Positions 26,838 through 36,468 of a stretch of 64,000 bases of DNA are shown here, one piece after another. Position 1 is the stretch's first letter. Every line of letters starts with the position of its first letter. The translations under genes were made by a program, and so were the position numbers. The notes beneath the pieces were generated by a model. That model worked only from the letters and a program-made list of their open reading frames with translations. It was not told the origin of the DNA and ran no database searches. Origin of the DNA: Acidobacteriota bacterium. GTDB lineage: Bacteria > Acidobacteriota > UBA6911. The stretch is taken from the NCBI GenBank assembly GCA_012719455.1, contig JAAYAJ010000065.1:19366-83365 (forward strand). Direction: 5' to 3'.

Positions 26838-29293
26838 TCCAGGGTTCGCTTTCAAGGAGTTGGTCTTTGCGCTTTTCCAGCTTTCCCTCCCCTTTCCCCG
26901 GAAAACTCCCCTGCTTCCTGCTGCTCCTGCTAGCAGCCGGCTGCGGAGGGCCGAAAACCACCGTAAAATCGCCTCAGCCCCCCCCATCCCGCCCGGCTCC
27001 CTCCACGCCGCGGCCCAAGGCGCAGCCTGAGGCGAAGGCCCCCCGGACGCAACCGCCCGCGGCGGTCCCTCCCGCGCCCTCCTCCCCGGAGGCGGCCGCC
27101 ATCGTGCCGCCGACAGAGGAAACGGCGCCGGGACCCATGATCCGCATCGGCCTCAAAACGGGGGCGCGGGAGGTGCGCATCTCCTCCTCGGCCGAGTTCC
27201 ACCTGATGGAGAAAACACCCGAGGCGCCCCGCTGGCGGGTCGACGGCGAGGTGCGCATCCGGATCGAGCCGGGATCCGCCCCCACGCCCGCCGCCTACCA
27301 AGTCCAGGTGGCCTCCCTGTCCAATCCCGACCGGGCGGCCGAGCTCGGCGCCCGGCTCGAGCGTGATTTCGGGGCACCCGTGGCGGTCTACCTCAACGAG
27401 GCCATGGGCACCCACCAGGTGCGCATCGGCTCCTTCGCCGACCGGGAGGAAGCCCGGGACCTGCTTGGTCAGCTGGCAAGCGCGGGATACCCGGACGCAT
27501 TTCTGACCCGTGCCGAAGCCCGGGAAGAAAGCGGGGGCGCCCGCCCCGGGGTGGAACTGTTCCTATCGGGCCCCGACCAACTGTCCCAGCCAAGCCGGGC
27601 CGGGTTCTTCATCACCCCCTCGTCGGGGTCCGATTTTCTCAGCGTGGACGGCAAACCGTATCGCGGCGCCCTGGACATCATCCCCGACAGCGGCGGCCGG
27701 ATGACCGTCGTCAACCAGCTGGGGCTGGAGGAGTACCTCTTCGGAGTCGTCCCGGCCGAGATGAACCCCGCGACCTACCCCGAACCGGCCGCCCTGGCCG
27801 CCCAGGCGGTCGCCGCCAGGACCTACGCCCTGAAGAACATGGGCCGTTACCGCTCCCAGGGGTTCGATCTCACCAATGACACCCGGACCCAGGTCTACAA
27901 CGGGGTCAACGGCGAGCGGGAGATCACCAACGATATCGTGCGCGGAACCGCGGGGATCGCCATCTATTACGAGGACGAGCTGATCGACGCCATGTTCATG
28001 TCCACCTGCGGCGGCCGCACCGAGGACGCCTCCCTGGTCTACGGTTCCTCGCCCGTCCCTTACCTGAAAAGCGTCGTCTGCGCGGTCGAGAGCGGCACGG
28101 GAGAGGGCGAACTCGTGCTCGAGGGACACCACGGGCTGGAGGAACCGTTCCTGGCCGACGACGGGAACCTGGCCAACCGCAACCTGGAACTGGCACGACT
28201 CCTCGGCATCGGGCCGTCGGGACCGAACGCCCGCTCGCCCGGTTACTTCGCCGCCCCCGCCACCCCGGGCGAGACAAGGGAATGGGTCCGGGCGGCCGCC
28301 CTCATCGTGCACGGGGCCCCGCCGGAAAACCCGCCGCGCGGCGTCGATCCCACCACCCGCGGCGGCTTTATCCTCTACGCGGCCGAGGTGCTGTTCGGTC
28401 CCGGGACCCTCTCCCGGCGGATTTCGACGGGGGACACCGAGTACTACATGGCCAACATCAAGGACGGGGACCGGGTGCCCGAATCCCTGCGCCGCGTCCT
28501 CAGCTACCTGATGCAGCAGGGACTGTGGCGCCCCAACGCGGACAACAGCGTGCGGCCGGAAGACCGACTCCGGCGGGGGGACGCGCTCTCCCTGCTGCTG
28601 CGCTGGACCGAGGCGGCGCGCCCCGGGACTCTGCGCCAGGGGGTCTTTGCCGAACTGCGCCGGGGGGACGGGGACGACTCCGTCATCGCGATCCGCTCCG
28701 GAAACCGGACCCACGAATTCCGGCTGGCACCGGAACCTGCCCTGTTCCGGATAGACCAGGGCCAGGCGACGCCCATCCACAGCATCCGCCTGATCGGGTC
28801 TGAAAAGATCACGTTCCGCGTCGGACCGTCGGATCGGATCGATTTCCTCGAAATCGAGCTGAGCCCGTCGGGCGCCTCGAGCGACCGCCATTCCCCTGCG
28901 GCGACGTGGCAAACAGATGCAACCCGGTCGGAGGTGGCGGCCAAGTTGCGCCCGCTCACGGGCGATATCGGGACCTTTTTGGATCTCGAGCCGCATCGCA
29001 CCGGGGAATCGGGGCGGGTGGTGGAGATCCGGGCCGTCGGGAGCCGTAAATCGGTACTGCTCAACGGCTACAAAGTTCGAAATGCCCTGGGCCTCAAGGA
29101 CACGTTGTTCACGCTCGGGCGCACCTTCGGAGCCGACGGGCAGGTAGAGCGCTTCACCTTCAACGGACGGGGATACGGCCACGGGATCGGCCTGTGCCAA
29201 ACCGGGGCCTACGGCATGGCCCGGGCGGGCCGAAGCTACGAGGACATCCTCAGGACCTATTACACCGGAGTGGACATCCGGAAGGCGTACTAG
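26834..29293 (+). CDS. SPOR domain plus split SpoIID/LytB domain lipoprotein
   Basis: Lipobox LLAAGCGG; SPOR-like YQVQVASLSNPDRAAELGARLERDFG...; SpoIID core YLFGVVPAEMNP...AVAARTYAL and C-terminal FNGRGYGHGIGLCQTGAYGMARAGRSYEDILRTYYTG. Confidence 0.85.
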   Translation: MIQGSLSRSWSLRFSSFPSPFPGKLPCFLLLLLAAGCGGPKTTVKSPQPPPSRPAPSTPRPKAQPEAKAPRTQPPAAVPPAPSSPEAAAIVPPTEETAPGPMIRIGLKTGAREVRISSSAEFHLMEKTPEAPRWRVDGEVRIRIEPGSAPTPAAYQVQVASLSNPDRAAELGARLERDFGAPVAVYLNEAMGTHQVRIGSFADREEARDLLGQLASAGYPDAFLTRAEAREESGGARPGVELFLSGPDQLSQPSRAGFFITPSSGSDFLSVDGKPYRGALDIIPDSGGRMTVVNQLGLEEYLFGVVPAEMNPATYPEPAALAAQAVAARTYALKNMGRYRSQGFDLTNDTRTQVYNGVNGEREITNDIVRGTAGIAIYYEDELIDAMFMSTCGGRTEDASLVYGSSPVPYLKSVVCAVESGTGEGELVLEGHHGLEEPFLADDGNLANRNLELARLLGIGPSGPNARSPGYFAAPATPGETREWVRAAALIVHGAPPENPPRGVDPTTRGGFILYAAEVLFGPGTLSRRISTGDTEYYMANIKDGDRVPESLRRVLSYLMQQGLWRPNADNSVRPEDRLRRGDALSLLLRWTEAARPGTLRQGVFAELRRGDGDDSVIAIRSGNRTHEFRLAPEPALFRIDQGQATPIHSIRLIGSEKITFRVGPSDRIDFLEIELSPSGASSDRHSPAATWQTDATRSEVAAKLRPLTGDIGTFLDLEPHRTGESGRVVEIRAVGSRKSVLLNGYKVRNALGLKDTLFTLGRTFGADGQVERFTFNGRGYGHGIGLCQTGAYGMARAGRSYEDILRTYYTGVDIRKAY

Positions 29294-29296
29294 ATC

Positions 29297-29392
29297 ATGC
29301 AGCGCATGCGTTCGCAGATGCGGGGGATCCTGGCCCTGGCCCTACTCCTCCTCCTGCTCGCCTCCCTCCGCTATTACCTCAAACTCGGGTGA
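29297..29392 (+). CDS. Possible 31-aa single-pass membrane microprotein
   Basis: MQRMRSQMRGILALALLLLLLASLRYYLKLG: basic N-terminus plus one hydrophobic helix; sits 3 nt after spoIID stop and 3 nt before miaA start. Confidence 0.35.
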   Translation: MQRMRSQMRGILALALLLLLLASLRYYLKLG

Positions 29393-29395
29393 GGT

Positions 29396-30334
29396 GTGTC
29401 AGACAAGGATCCGGTCATCGCCGTAGTCGGCCCCACCGCCGCGGGGAAAAGCGACCTGGCGCTCGAGCTGGCGCTCCGGTTCGGAGGGGAGATCGTCGGC
29501 TGCGACGCCCTGCAGGTCTACAGGCACATGGACGTCGGCACCGCCAAGGTCCCGTCCGCCGCCCGGCGCGGGGTGCCCCACCACCTCGTCGACGTCCGGG
29601 AACCGCAGGAGGATTTTTCCGCCGGGGATTACCAGCGCCTGGCCCGCAAGGCGATCCGGGAGATCCATCTCCGGGGAAACCTCCCCGTGGTCGTCGGGGG
29701 AACGGGGTTCTACCTGCGGGCCCTCCTGGAGGGGCTCTTCGAAGGACCGGAAAGAAGCGCCCCCCTGCGCCGACGCATGAAAGGCATCATCGCCCGCAAG
29801 GGGCCGGAGGTCCTCCACCGCGCGCTCGCCCGTATCGACCCGGAATCGGCCGCGCGGATCGGCGCGCGGGACGCCGGCCGGATCATCCGCGCCTACGAGC
29901 TGTACCTGTCGAGCGGCAGGACGATGACATGGTGGCGCGCCCAGCCGAAAAACGCCTTCGCCGGGGTCCGCTGGCTCAAGATCGGCATCGACCTGCCCCG
30001 GGAACAGCTCTACGCCCGGATCGACCGGCGCGTGGAGCGGATGTTCACAAGCGGCCTCCTCGAGGAGGTCCGCGCGCTTCTGGACCGCTGCCCCCCATCC
30101 TGCCAAGCCTTCCAGGCGATCGGGTACCGGCAGGCGGCGGACGTCCTCGGGGGACGGATGGAGCTCGCCCGGGCCATCGAGTCCACGCAACAGGAGAGCC
30201 GCCGCTACGCCAAGCGGCAACTCTCCTGGTTTCGGGCCGACCGGGACATTCTCTGGATGGACGGCGGGGAGGGAGAAGGACAACTTGCGGATCGAGCGGC
30301 GGAGGAGGTCTCCCGGTTTCTGCGCGAGGGATAG
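29396..30334 (+). CDS. miaA: tRNA dimethylallyltransferase
   Basis: VIAVVGPTAAGKSDLALELALRFGGEIVGCDALQVYRHMDVGTAKV; GTG start. Confidence 0.95.
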   Translation: MSDKDPVIAVVGPTAAGKSDLALELALRFGGEIVGCDALQVYRHMDVGTAKVPSAARRGVPHHLVDVREPQEDFSAGDYQRLARKAIREIHLRGNLPVVVGGTGFYLRALLEGLFEGPERSAPLRRRMKGIIARKGPEVLHRALARIDPESAARIGARDAGRIIRAYELYLSSGRTMTWWRAQPKNAFAGVRWLKIGIDLPREQLYARIDRRVERMFTSGLLEEVRALLDRCPPSCQAFQAIGYRQAADVLGGRMELARAIESTQQESRRYAKRQLSWFRADRDILWMDGGEGEGQLADRAAEEVSRFLREG

Positions 30335-30656
30335 GGGAGATCGAAGCGCCGCCCCCACACCGGTATCCGGCTTGCCCTCGAATTACGTTTACCCCTGCCG
30401 CCCCGGCCCGAGAGCGACGCTTCACCCCGGCTACAGGCATTTCCCGTGCCCATGGGTCGCCACCCCAATGATTTGCTCCCGTTTTATTGCATTTCACTTA
30501 CTTGCAGGACTTCCGTCCCAGCGACCCGGAAGCCGGGAAGAGCCGGTAGTGATCGCGCGGGCTCATTATTTATGCGCTCGAACCCATTTTTTCAGATTCC
30601 GGGGCGCCCAGCCATGGGGACTCCCGTTTCCGCGGCTCTCGTAATATAATGCGGCC

Positions 30657-32135
30657 ATGACATTCGAACCCGCAATCGGACTTGAAGTACACGCGCAATT
30701 ACTGACCGGGAGCAAGCTGTTCTGCGGCTGCAGCACGCGGTTCGGCGCCCCTCCCAACTCCCAGACCTGCCCCGTCTGCCTGGGACTTCCCGGCGCGCTC
30801 CCGGCGATCAACCGGCAGGCCGTCACCATGGCGGTGAAGGCGGCCCTGGCCCTGGGATGCCGCGTCAATCCGGTCTCGGTTTTCGCGCGCAAGAACTATT
30901 TCTATCCCGACATGCCCAGGGGGTACCAGATTTCGCAGTTCGACCTCCCGCTGGGGGAGCACGGAAGCATCGCTGTCTTCTCCGGGGAGCGGACCGACGG
31001 GGGGAAAATCGTCAACCGCCGCGAAAAGACGTTCGGCATCACACGGTTGCACATGGAGGACGACGCGGGCAAATCGATCCACGACGGGCTCCCGGAGACG
31101 GAGACCAAGAGCTATGTCAACCTGAACCGTACCGGGGTGCCGCTGGTGGAGATCGTCAGCGCACCCGATTTCCGCAGCAGCCAGGAGGCGTACGATTTCG
31201 TGGTCCACCTGCGCAAGACCCTCCTCTACCTGGGGGTGTGTGACGGCAACATGGAGGAGGGGAGCCTGCGGTGCGATGCCAACGTGTCGGTCCGACCGAA
31301 GGGGACCGCCGCCCTGGGCACCAAGGTGGAGATCAAAAACCTCAATTCCTTCCGCTTCATGCAGCGGGCGCTCGACTACGAAATCGAGCGCCAGAAACGG
31401 GTCCTGTCCGGGGGGGGGCGCGTCGTCCAGGAAACCCGCCTGTGGGATGAATCCGAGGGGCGCACCTTCTCCATGCGCAGCAAGGAAGAGGCGCACGACT
31501 ACCGGTATTTCCCGGAACCGGACCTGCCGCCGCTCCGGCTCGACCCGGAGTGGATCGCGGGCGTCGCAGCGGAACTTCCGGAACTCCCGGGCGCCCGGAT
31601 GAAGCGCTTCATGTCCGATTACGCCCTCGGGGCCGACGACGCCCTGTTGCTGACCTCCACGGCGGCGACGGCCGCCTACTTCGAGGAGTGTGCGCGGGAA
31701 TCCGCCAACCCGCGGGCGGCGGCCAACTGGGTCATGGGCGACCTCGCCCGTGCCCTGAAAAACTCGGGTGGGGAGATCGAGGAGAGCCCGGTCACCGCCC
31801 GGGAACTGGCGGCGCTGATCCGGACCATCGATTCGGGGGAGATCTCGGGGAAGATCGCCAAGACCGTCTTCGAGGAGATGGTCCGGACGGGGGAGCCCGC
31901 CGTGGACCTCATCGGCCGCATGGGACTCCGCCAGGTCAGCGACGAGGCCAGCCTTGTCGCGGTCATCGACAAGGTGATCGCCGCCAATCCGAAACAGCTC
32001 GAGGAGTACCGCTCCGGGAAAACCAGGGTCATCGCCTATTTCGTCGGGCAGGTGATGAAGGAAACCCGCGGCCAGGCCAACCCCCGCATGGTCAACGAAC
32101 TGCTGGAGCGGAAGCTCGCGGGCGGAAGCACATGA
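30657..32135 (+). CDS. gatB: Aspartyl/glutamyl-tRNA amidotransferase subunit B
   Basis: PAIGLEVHAQLLTGSKLFCGCSTRFGAPPNSQTCPVCLGLPGALPAIN; C-terminal GatB/YqeY domain. Confidence 0.97.
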   Translation: MTFEPAIGLEVHAQLLTGSKLFCGCSTRFGAPPNSQTCPVCLGLPGALPAINRQAVTMAVKAALALGCRVNPVSVFARKNYFYPDMPRGYQISQFDLPLGEHGSIAVFSGERTDGGKIVNRREKTFGITRLHMEDDAGKSIHDGLPETETKSYVNLNRTGVPLVEIVSAPDFRSSQEAYDFVVHLRKTLLYLGVCDGNMEEGSLRCDANVSVRPKGTAALGTKVEIKNLNSFRFMQRALDYEIERQKRVLSGGGRVVQETRLWDESEGRTFSMRSKEEAHDYRYFPEPDLPPLRLDPEWIAGVAAELPELPGARMKRFMSDYALGADDALLLTSTAATAAYFEECARESANPRAAANWVMGDLARALKNSGGEIEESPVTARELAALIRTIDSGEISGKIAKTVFEEMVRTGEPAVDLIGRMGLRQVSDEASLVAVIDKVIAANPKQLEEYRSGKTRVIAYFVGQVMKETRGQANPRMVNELLERKLAGGST

Positions 32136-32145
32136 TGGGGAGCCT

Positions 32146-32712
32146 ATGAAAATCCTCCGGTTTTGTTGCGCGCTTCTGTGCTCGGCGGGCTTATTGCTCG
32201 AGGCCGCGTCGGCCCAGACGCCGGGCGCCACCCCGAGTTCCGCCGCGCCGGCGGGGGTGCCGATCGCCGGCATCCTGGAATGCGGCGAAGGCTACACTTC
32301 GCACGAACTGTACGACGTGACGATCACGCTCGAGGAGGTGCTCCGGGGGGACGAAGCCCTACGCCGCCTGCGGGCGGCTGCCCCCCACACCCCGGAGGCG
32401 CCGCCGGGGCTCGATTACGTCCTGGCCCGCGTCCGCTTCGAATACCGGGCGCGGGGGTTTCCGGGCACCTGCGTCCACCCGCTCGCGCCCGAGCAGTTCA
32501 CCGCCTATTCGCGGGAGGGAGAGGCTTACGCGGCCGCACCAGTCCCCCCCCCGGAACCTGGGATGCGCCGGGAGATGAAAACGGGGGACGCGGTCACAGG
32601 CTGGCTCGCCTACCTGGTTGCAGAAACCGACCGCTCACCGCTGCTTTCGTTTGCGGCCGACCGCGGAGGCGCGGTCCAGCATGGAGAGCCCAAATGGTTC
32701 CTGCTCCGTTGA
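32146..32712 (+). CDS. Secreted hypothetical protein
   Basis: Signal peptide MKILRFCCALLCSAGLLLEAASAQ; no family recognised. Confidence 0.65.
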   Translation: MKILRFCCALLCSAGLLLEAASAQTPGATPSSAAPAGVPIAGILECGEGYTSHELYDVTITLEEVLRGDEALRRLRAAAPHTPEAPPGLDYVLARVRFEYRARGFPGTCVHPLAPEQFTAYSREGEAYAAAPVPPPEPGMRREMKTGDAVTGWLAYLVAETDRSPLLSFAADRGGAVQHGEPKWFLLR

Positions 32713-32749
32713 CCCCCCGGGGCGCCTCCCCCGGGCGCCGGCCCGGCAG

Positions 32750-34963
32750 ATGCTGACCGCGGAACAGAAGGACCGGGTTCTCCGCTTCATCCAGAACCTG
32801 GATGCAAAGGCCTCGGAGGAATTCACCTTCCGGGACGTTGTCCGGGCGCTCGACCTGGACAGCGACGACCGCCGCGCCCTCCAGCGGTTCCTCGACTGGT
32901 TGGACGCCGAGGGGGTGATCCGCCGCGTTCGGCGGAGACGATACTCCATCGCGGAGCGGAAGACCCACGTGTCCGGGATTCTCAACCGCCACCGGGACGG
33001 GTACGGCTTCGTGCTTGCAGACGACCGCTCGCGTTACGCGGAGGATATCTTCATCCCGGCGCGGAACATGGAGGACGCCCTGCACGAAGACCGGGTCCTG
33101 GCGGAGGTCCGGCACAAGCCGCTCGCCCCGCCCCGGGGGCGCCGCGCGGCGCGCAGGGCCGGCGGCGCCCGCACGGAAAACGGGGAGGACCGGAAGAGGC
33201 TGGAGGGGCGCGTCATCCGGGTGCTGGAGCGCAAACACCCCGTCGTCGTCGGCCGTTACCGGGCCCATTCCCGGTTCCCTTGTGTCCAGCCGCTCGACGC
33301 CCGGATATCGGACGACATCCGGGTCTCCCCCAAGGAGGGAATGGAACCCCGGGACGGCCAGATCGTCGCCGCCGCCATCACCCTTCCGCCGGGGCGTAAC
33401 CGCCTCCCGCAGGGAAAGATCCTGGAAATCCTGGGCGATCCCGGCGAGGCGGGGATCGAGTACCGGATCGTCGAGCACAAATACGGACTCCCGGTCGCAT
33501 TCCCCCCGGAGGCGCTCGAGGAGGCCGAAGCGCTCCCGGACCGGGTCCGGGAGGAGGAGTGCCGGGACCGGGAGGATTTCCGCGCAGAGTCCGCCGTCAC
33601 CATCGACGGGGAGAGCGCGCACGATTTCGACGACGCCGTCAGCCTGCGCAAACTGGAGTCGGGCAACTGGCTCCTCGGCGTGCACATCGCGGACGTGTCG
33701 CACTACGTCCGCGAGGGCTCGGAACTGGACGCGGCCGCCTATGCCCGGGGCACTTCGGTCTATTTCCCCGATCGTTCGATCCCGATGCTCCCCCCGAAGC
33801 TTTCGAGCGGGATCTGCAGCCTGAAGCCGGACGTGGACCGGCTCGTGCTGTCGGCCCTGGTGGAGGTCACACCCCGCGGCCGCGTCGTCGCCCGGCGCTT
33901 CACCCGGGGGGTGATCCATAGCCGCGCCCGGTTGACCTATACCACCGTGGCCGCGATCCTCCGCGACCGGGATCCCGCCCTGAGGGCGCACCACGCCGGG
34001 CTGGTCCCCATGCTGGAGGACATGCTGCAGGTGTGCCGTGCCCTGGAGCGGAAACGGCACGCCCGGGGGGCGGTCGATTTCGACCTGCCGGAAGCCGATA
34101 TCCGGTTCGACGCCGACGGCCGGATGACGGACATCGTCCCCTCCGAGCGCACCCTCGCCCACCGCATCATCGAGGAGTTCATGCTGCTGGCCAACGAGTG
34201 CGTCGCCCGGGAGCTGACCGCCTCGGGAGGGCCGGCGCTCTACCGCATCCATGAAAAGCCCGACCCGCGCAAGGTCGAGGAATTCGCCGAGTTCGCCCAG
34301 GCCCTGGGACACCGGCTGGAGAGGAGTGGTAAGGAATACACCCCCGGGGATTTCCAGCAATTCGTCCGGGGGCTCCGGGGGAGAGCGGAACAGAAATTCC
34401 TGATCCACCTCATGCTGCGCTCCTTCATGCAGGCGCGCTACGCTCCCGAAAACGCGGGCCATTTCGGCCTGGCACTGGAAGTGTACACCCACTTCACTTC
34501 CCCGATCCGGCGATACCCCGACCTGCTCGTACACCGGTTACTCAAACGGATCCTCGACCGCAAGGAGTCCGAGGGGTGGAACGAGCGCCTCGCCCGGCGC
34601 CTCCCCGAAATCGCGCGGCATGCCTCCGAGCGTGAGCGGAACGCCGACGAGGCCGAACGGGAAATCGAGCGGATCAAGAAGACGCAGTTCATGGCCGAAA
34701 GGGTGGGCGAGGAGTTCGACGCCGTGGTCTCCTCCCCCTCCAGCCAGGGGTTTTTCGTGGAACTCCTCGATCCCTTCGTGGAGGGGTTCGTGCCGGCCGA
34801 AACCCTGATCGACGACCGCTACCGCTACCTGCAGAAAACGCGCGCCCACGTCGGGGAGCGGCGCCGGCGCCGCTATGAGCTCGGTTCCCGCGTCAGGGTC
34901 CGGCTCGACCACGCCGATCTCGAGACCTCCCGGCTTACCTTTTCCGTGACCGGCTTCCGTTAG
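32750..34963 (+). CDS. rnr: Ribonuclease R
   Basis: RNB domain (AVTIDGESAHDFDDAVSL, HIADVSHYVREGSELDAAAYARGTSVYFPDRSIPMLP), C-terminal S1 domain. Confidence 0.95.
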   Translation: MLTAEQKDRVLRFIQNLDAKASEEFTFRDVVRALDLDSDDRRALQRFLDWLDAEGVIRRVRRRRYSIAERKTHVSGILNRHRDGYGFVLADDRSRYAEDIFIPARNMEDALHEDRVLAEVRHKPLAPPRGRRAARRAGGARTENGEDRKRLEGRVIRVLERKHPVVVGRYRAHSRFPCVQPLDARISDDIRVSPKEGMEPRDGQIVAAAITLPPGRNRLPQGKILEILGDPGEAGIEYRIVEHKYGLPVAFPPEALEEAEALPDRVREEECRDREDFRAESAVTIDGESAHDFDDAVSLRKLESGNWLLGVHIADVSHYVREGSELDAAAYARGTSVYFPDRSIPMLPPKLSSGICSLKPDVDRLVLSALVEVTPRGRVVARRFTRGVIHSRARLTYTTVAAILRDRDPALRAHHAGLVPMLEDMLQVCRALERKRHARGAVDFDLPEADIRFDADGRMTDIVPSERTLAHRIIEEFMLLANECVARELTASGGPALYRIHEKPDPRKVEEFAEFAQALGHRLERSGKEYTPGDFQQFVRGLRGRAEQKFLIHLMLRSFMQARYAPENAGHFGLALEVYTHFTSPIRRYPDLLVHRLLKRILDRKESEGWNERLARRLPEIARHASERERNADEAEREIERIKKTQFMAERVGEEFDAVVSSPSSQGFFVELLDPFVEGFVPAETLIDDRYRYLQKTRAHVGERRRRRYELGSRVRVRLDHADLETSRLTFSVTGFR

Positions 34964-34968
34964 CCTCC

Positions 34969-36396
34969 CTACGTTCCGGTTTCGCGCGCAAAACCGGGGG
35001 AGACCACCCCGAGGAGGCTTTCGGCCAGGACCTGCTCATCGGCCGGGAGCACGGTGCGCAGATCGACCAGCGCCCGGTCTTCCTCGACCCTGATGATCAC
35101 GGGGGGATCGAGCGCGCGCAGCCGCGATTCGATAACGGCCGGACGGACCGATTCCGACTCCAGGGAGAGCAGGGTCGAAGGGAGCAGGCTTTCGGGACAG
35201 GACCCGCCCCCGACCACCGATTGCCCCTTTACGAGGCGCACAGCCGCTCCTTCGGGGAGGCGGGGCCGCAGCCGGCGTGCAAAGCGGCGGGCGCGCCGCC
35301 CCGTTTCCTCGCGGGACATGGCGATCATGCGCACCACGGGAATCTCCCCGGCCGCCCGCCCGAACCGGTAGCTGCGGAGGGTGGCCTCCAGGGCGCCGTA
35401 GACAAGCTTGTCCACCCGGTAGGTCCGCATCAGGGGGTTTTTGCGGATCGGCGCCACCAGGGCGCGCGCTCCGGCGATGATCCCGGCCTGCGGACCACCC
35501 AGCAGCTTGTCCCCGCTGAAGCAGATGAGATCGACCCCCGCGGCCAAGCTCGCCTGGACCGTCGGTTCATCCGAGATCCCGAAGGGCCGGAGGTCCACCA
35601 GGCAGCCGCTGCCGATATCCTCGACCAGGGGGATGCGGTGGCGCCGGGCCAGATCGACCAGCGCCGCGAGCGCCGGCCTTTCGGTGAACCCGCGGATCCG
35701 GTAGTTGCTGGGGTGAACCCGCAGCAGCAGGGCGGTGCGCTCGTTGACGGCCGCCTCGTAGTCCTCGAGCCGGGTCTTGTTGGTGGTCCCCACCTCGCAC
35801 AGGTGGGCGCCGCTGCGGGCCATGATTTCCGGGACCCGGAAGGATCCGCCGATCTCCACCAGTTCCCCCCGGCTGACGACAACCTCCCGGCCGGAGGCGA
35901 GCGTATTCAGGATGAGGTAGACGGCGGCGGCGTTGTTGTTGACGACCGCGGCGTCCTCGCACCCGAGCACCTCCCTGAGCAGGGGCTGGACCAGCAGGTC
36001 CCTCTGGGACCGCTTCCCCTCGGAAATATCGTATTCCAAGTTGGTGTAACCGGCCGCAAGTGCCGATATATTCTCAAGGGCCGCAGTCGACAGCGGCGCC
36101 CGTCCCAGGTTGGTATGCAGGATGACGCCGGACGCGTTGATCACCCGGCCGAGCCCCGGACGCAGGCACCGCTCCAGCCGCCGGGCGAGCGTCGCCTCCA
36201 GCAGTTCGGGGGTGACCACGGCACCGGTGGCGTCAGCAAGCACCGCCGCACGGGTTTCGGCAAGCAGGCTCTGGATTTCAGCCACGACGAAATCGTGGCC
36301 GGTGGACTCCACCCAAGCGGCGATCACCGGGCGCAGGAGCAACTGGTCGACGGCCGGAATCCGGCGGAGCAGTTCTTGTGGGGGCGTGTTTGTCAT
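34969..36396 (-). CDS. selA: L-seryl-tRNA(Sec) selenium transferase
   Basis: RVINASGVILHTNLGRAPLSTAAL, VEIGGSFRVPEIMARSGAHLCEVGTTNKT, ICFSGDKLLGGPQAGIIAG. Confidence 0.95.
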   Translation of the reverse strand: MTNTPPQELLRRIPAVDQLLLRPVIAAWVESTGHDFVVAEIQSLLAETRAAVLADATGAVVTPELLEATLARRLERCLRPGLGRVINASGVILHTNLGRAPLSTAALENISALAAGYTNLEYDISEGKRSQRDLLVQPLLREVLGCEDAAVVNNNAAAVYLILNTLASGREVVVSRGELVEIGGSFRVPEIMARSGAHLCEVGTTNKTRLEDYEAAVNERTALLLRVHPSNYRIRGFTERPALAALVDLARRHRIPLVEDIGSGCLVDLRPFGISDEPTVQASLAAGVDLICFSGDKLLGGPQAGIIAGARALVAPIRKNPLMRTYRVDKLVYGALEATLRSYRFGRAAGEIPVVRMIAMSREETGRRARRFARRLRPRLPEGAAVRLVKGQSVVGGGSCPESLLPSTLLSLESESVRPAVIESRLRALDPPVIIRVEEDRALVDLRTVLPADEQVLAESLLGVVSPGFARETGT

Positions 36397-36468
36397 GGGC
36401 GCATTTCAGCATAGGCGGGGAAGGCTGTCAATCGGCGATTGCGTCCGCGGGAAAGGGGGGTGAGGGGG

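Noticed and set aside
30335-30656. Possible ncRNA in the 320-nt gap between miaA and gatB
   Set aside because: Only a gatB -10 box was convincing; no conserved RNA motif seen.
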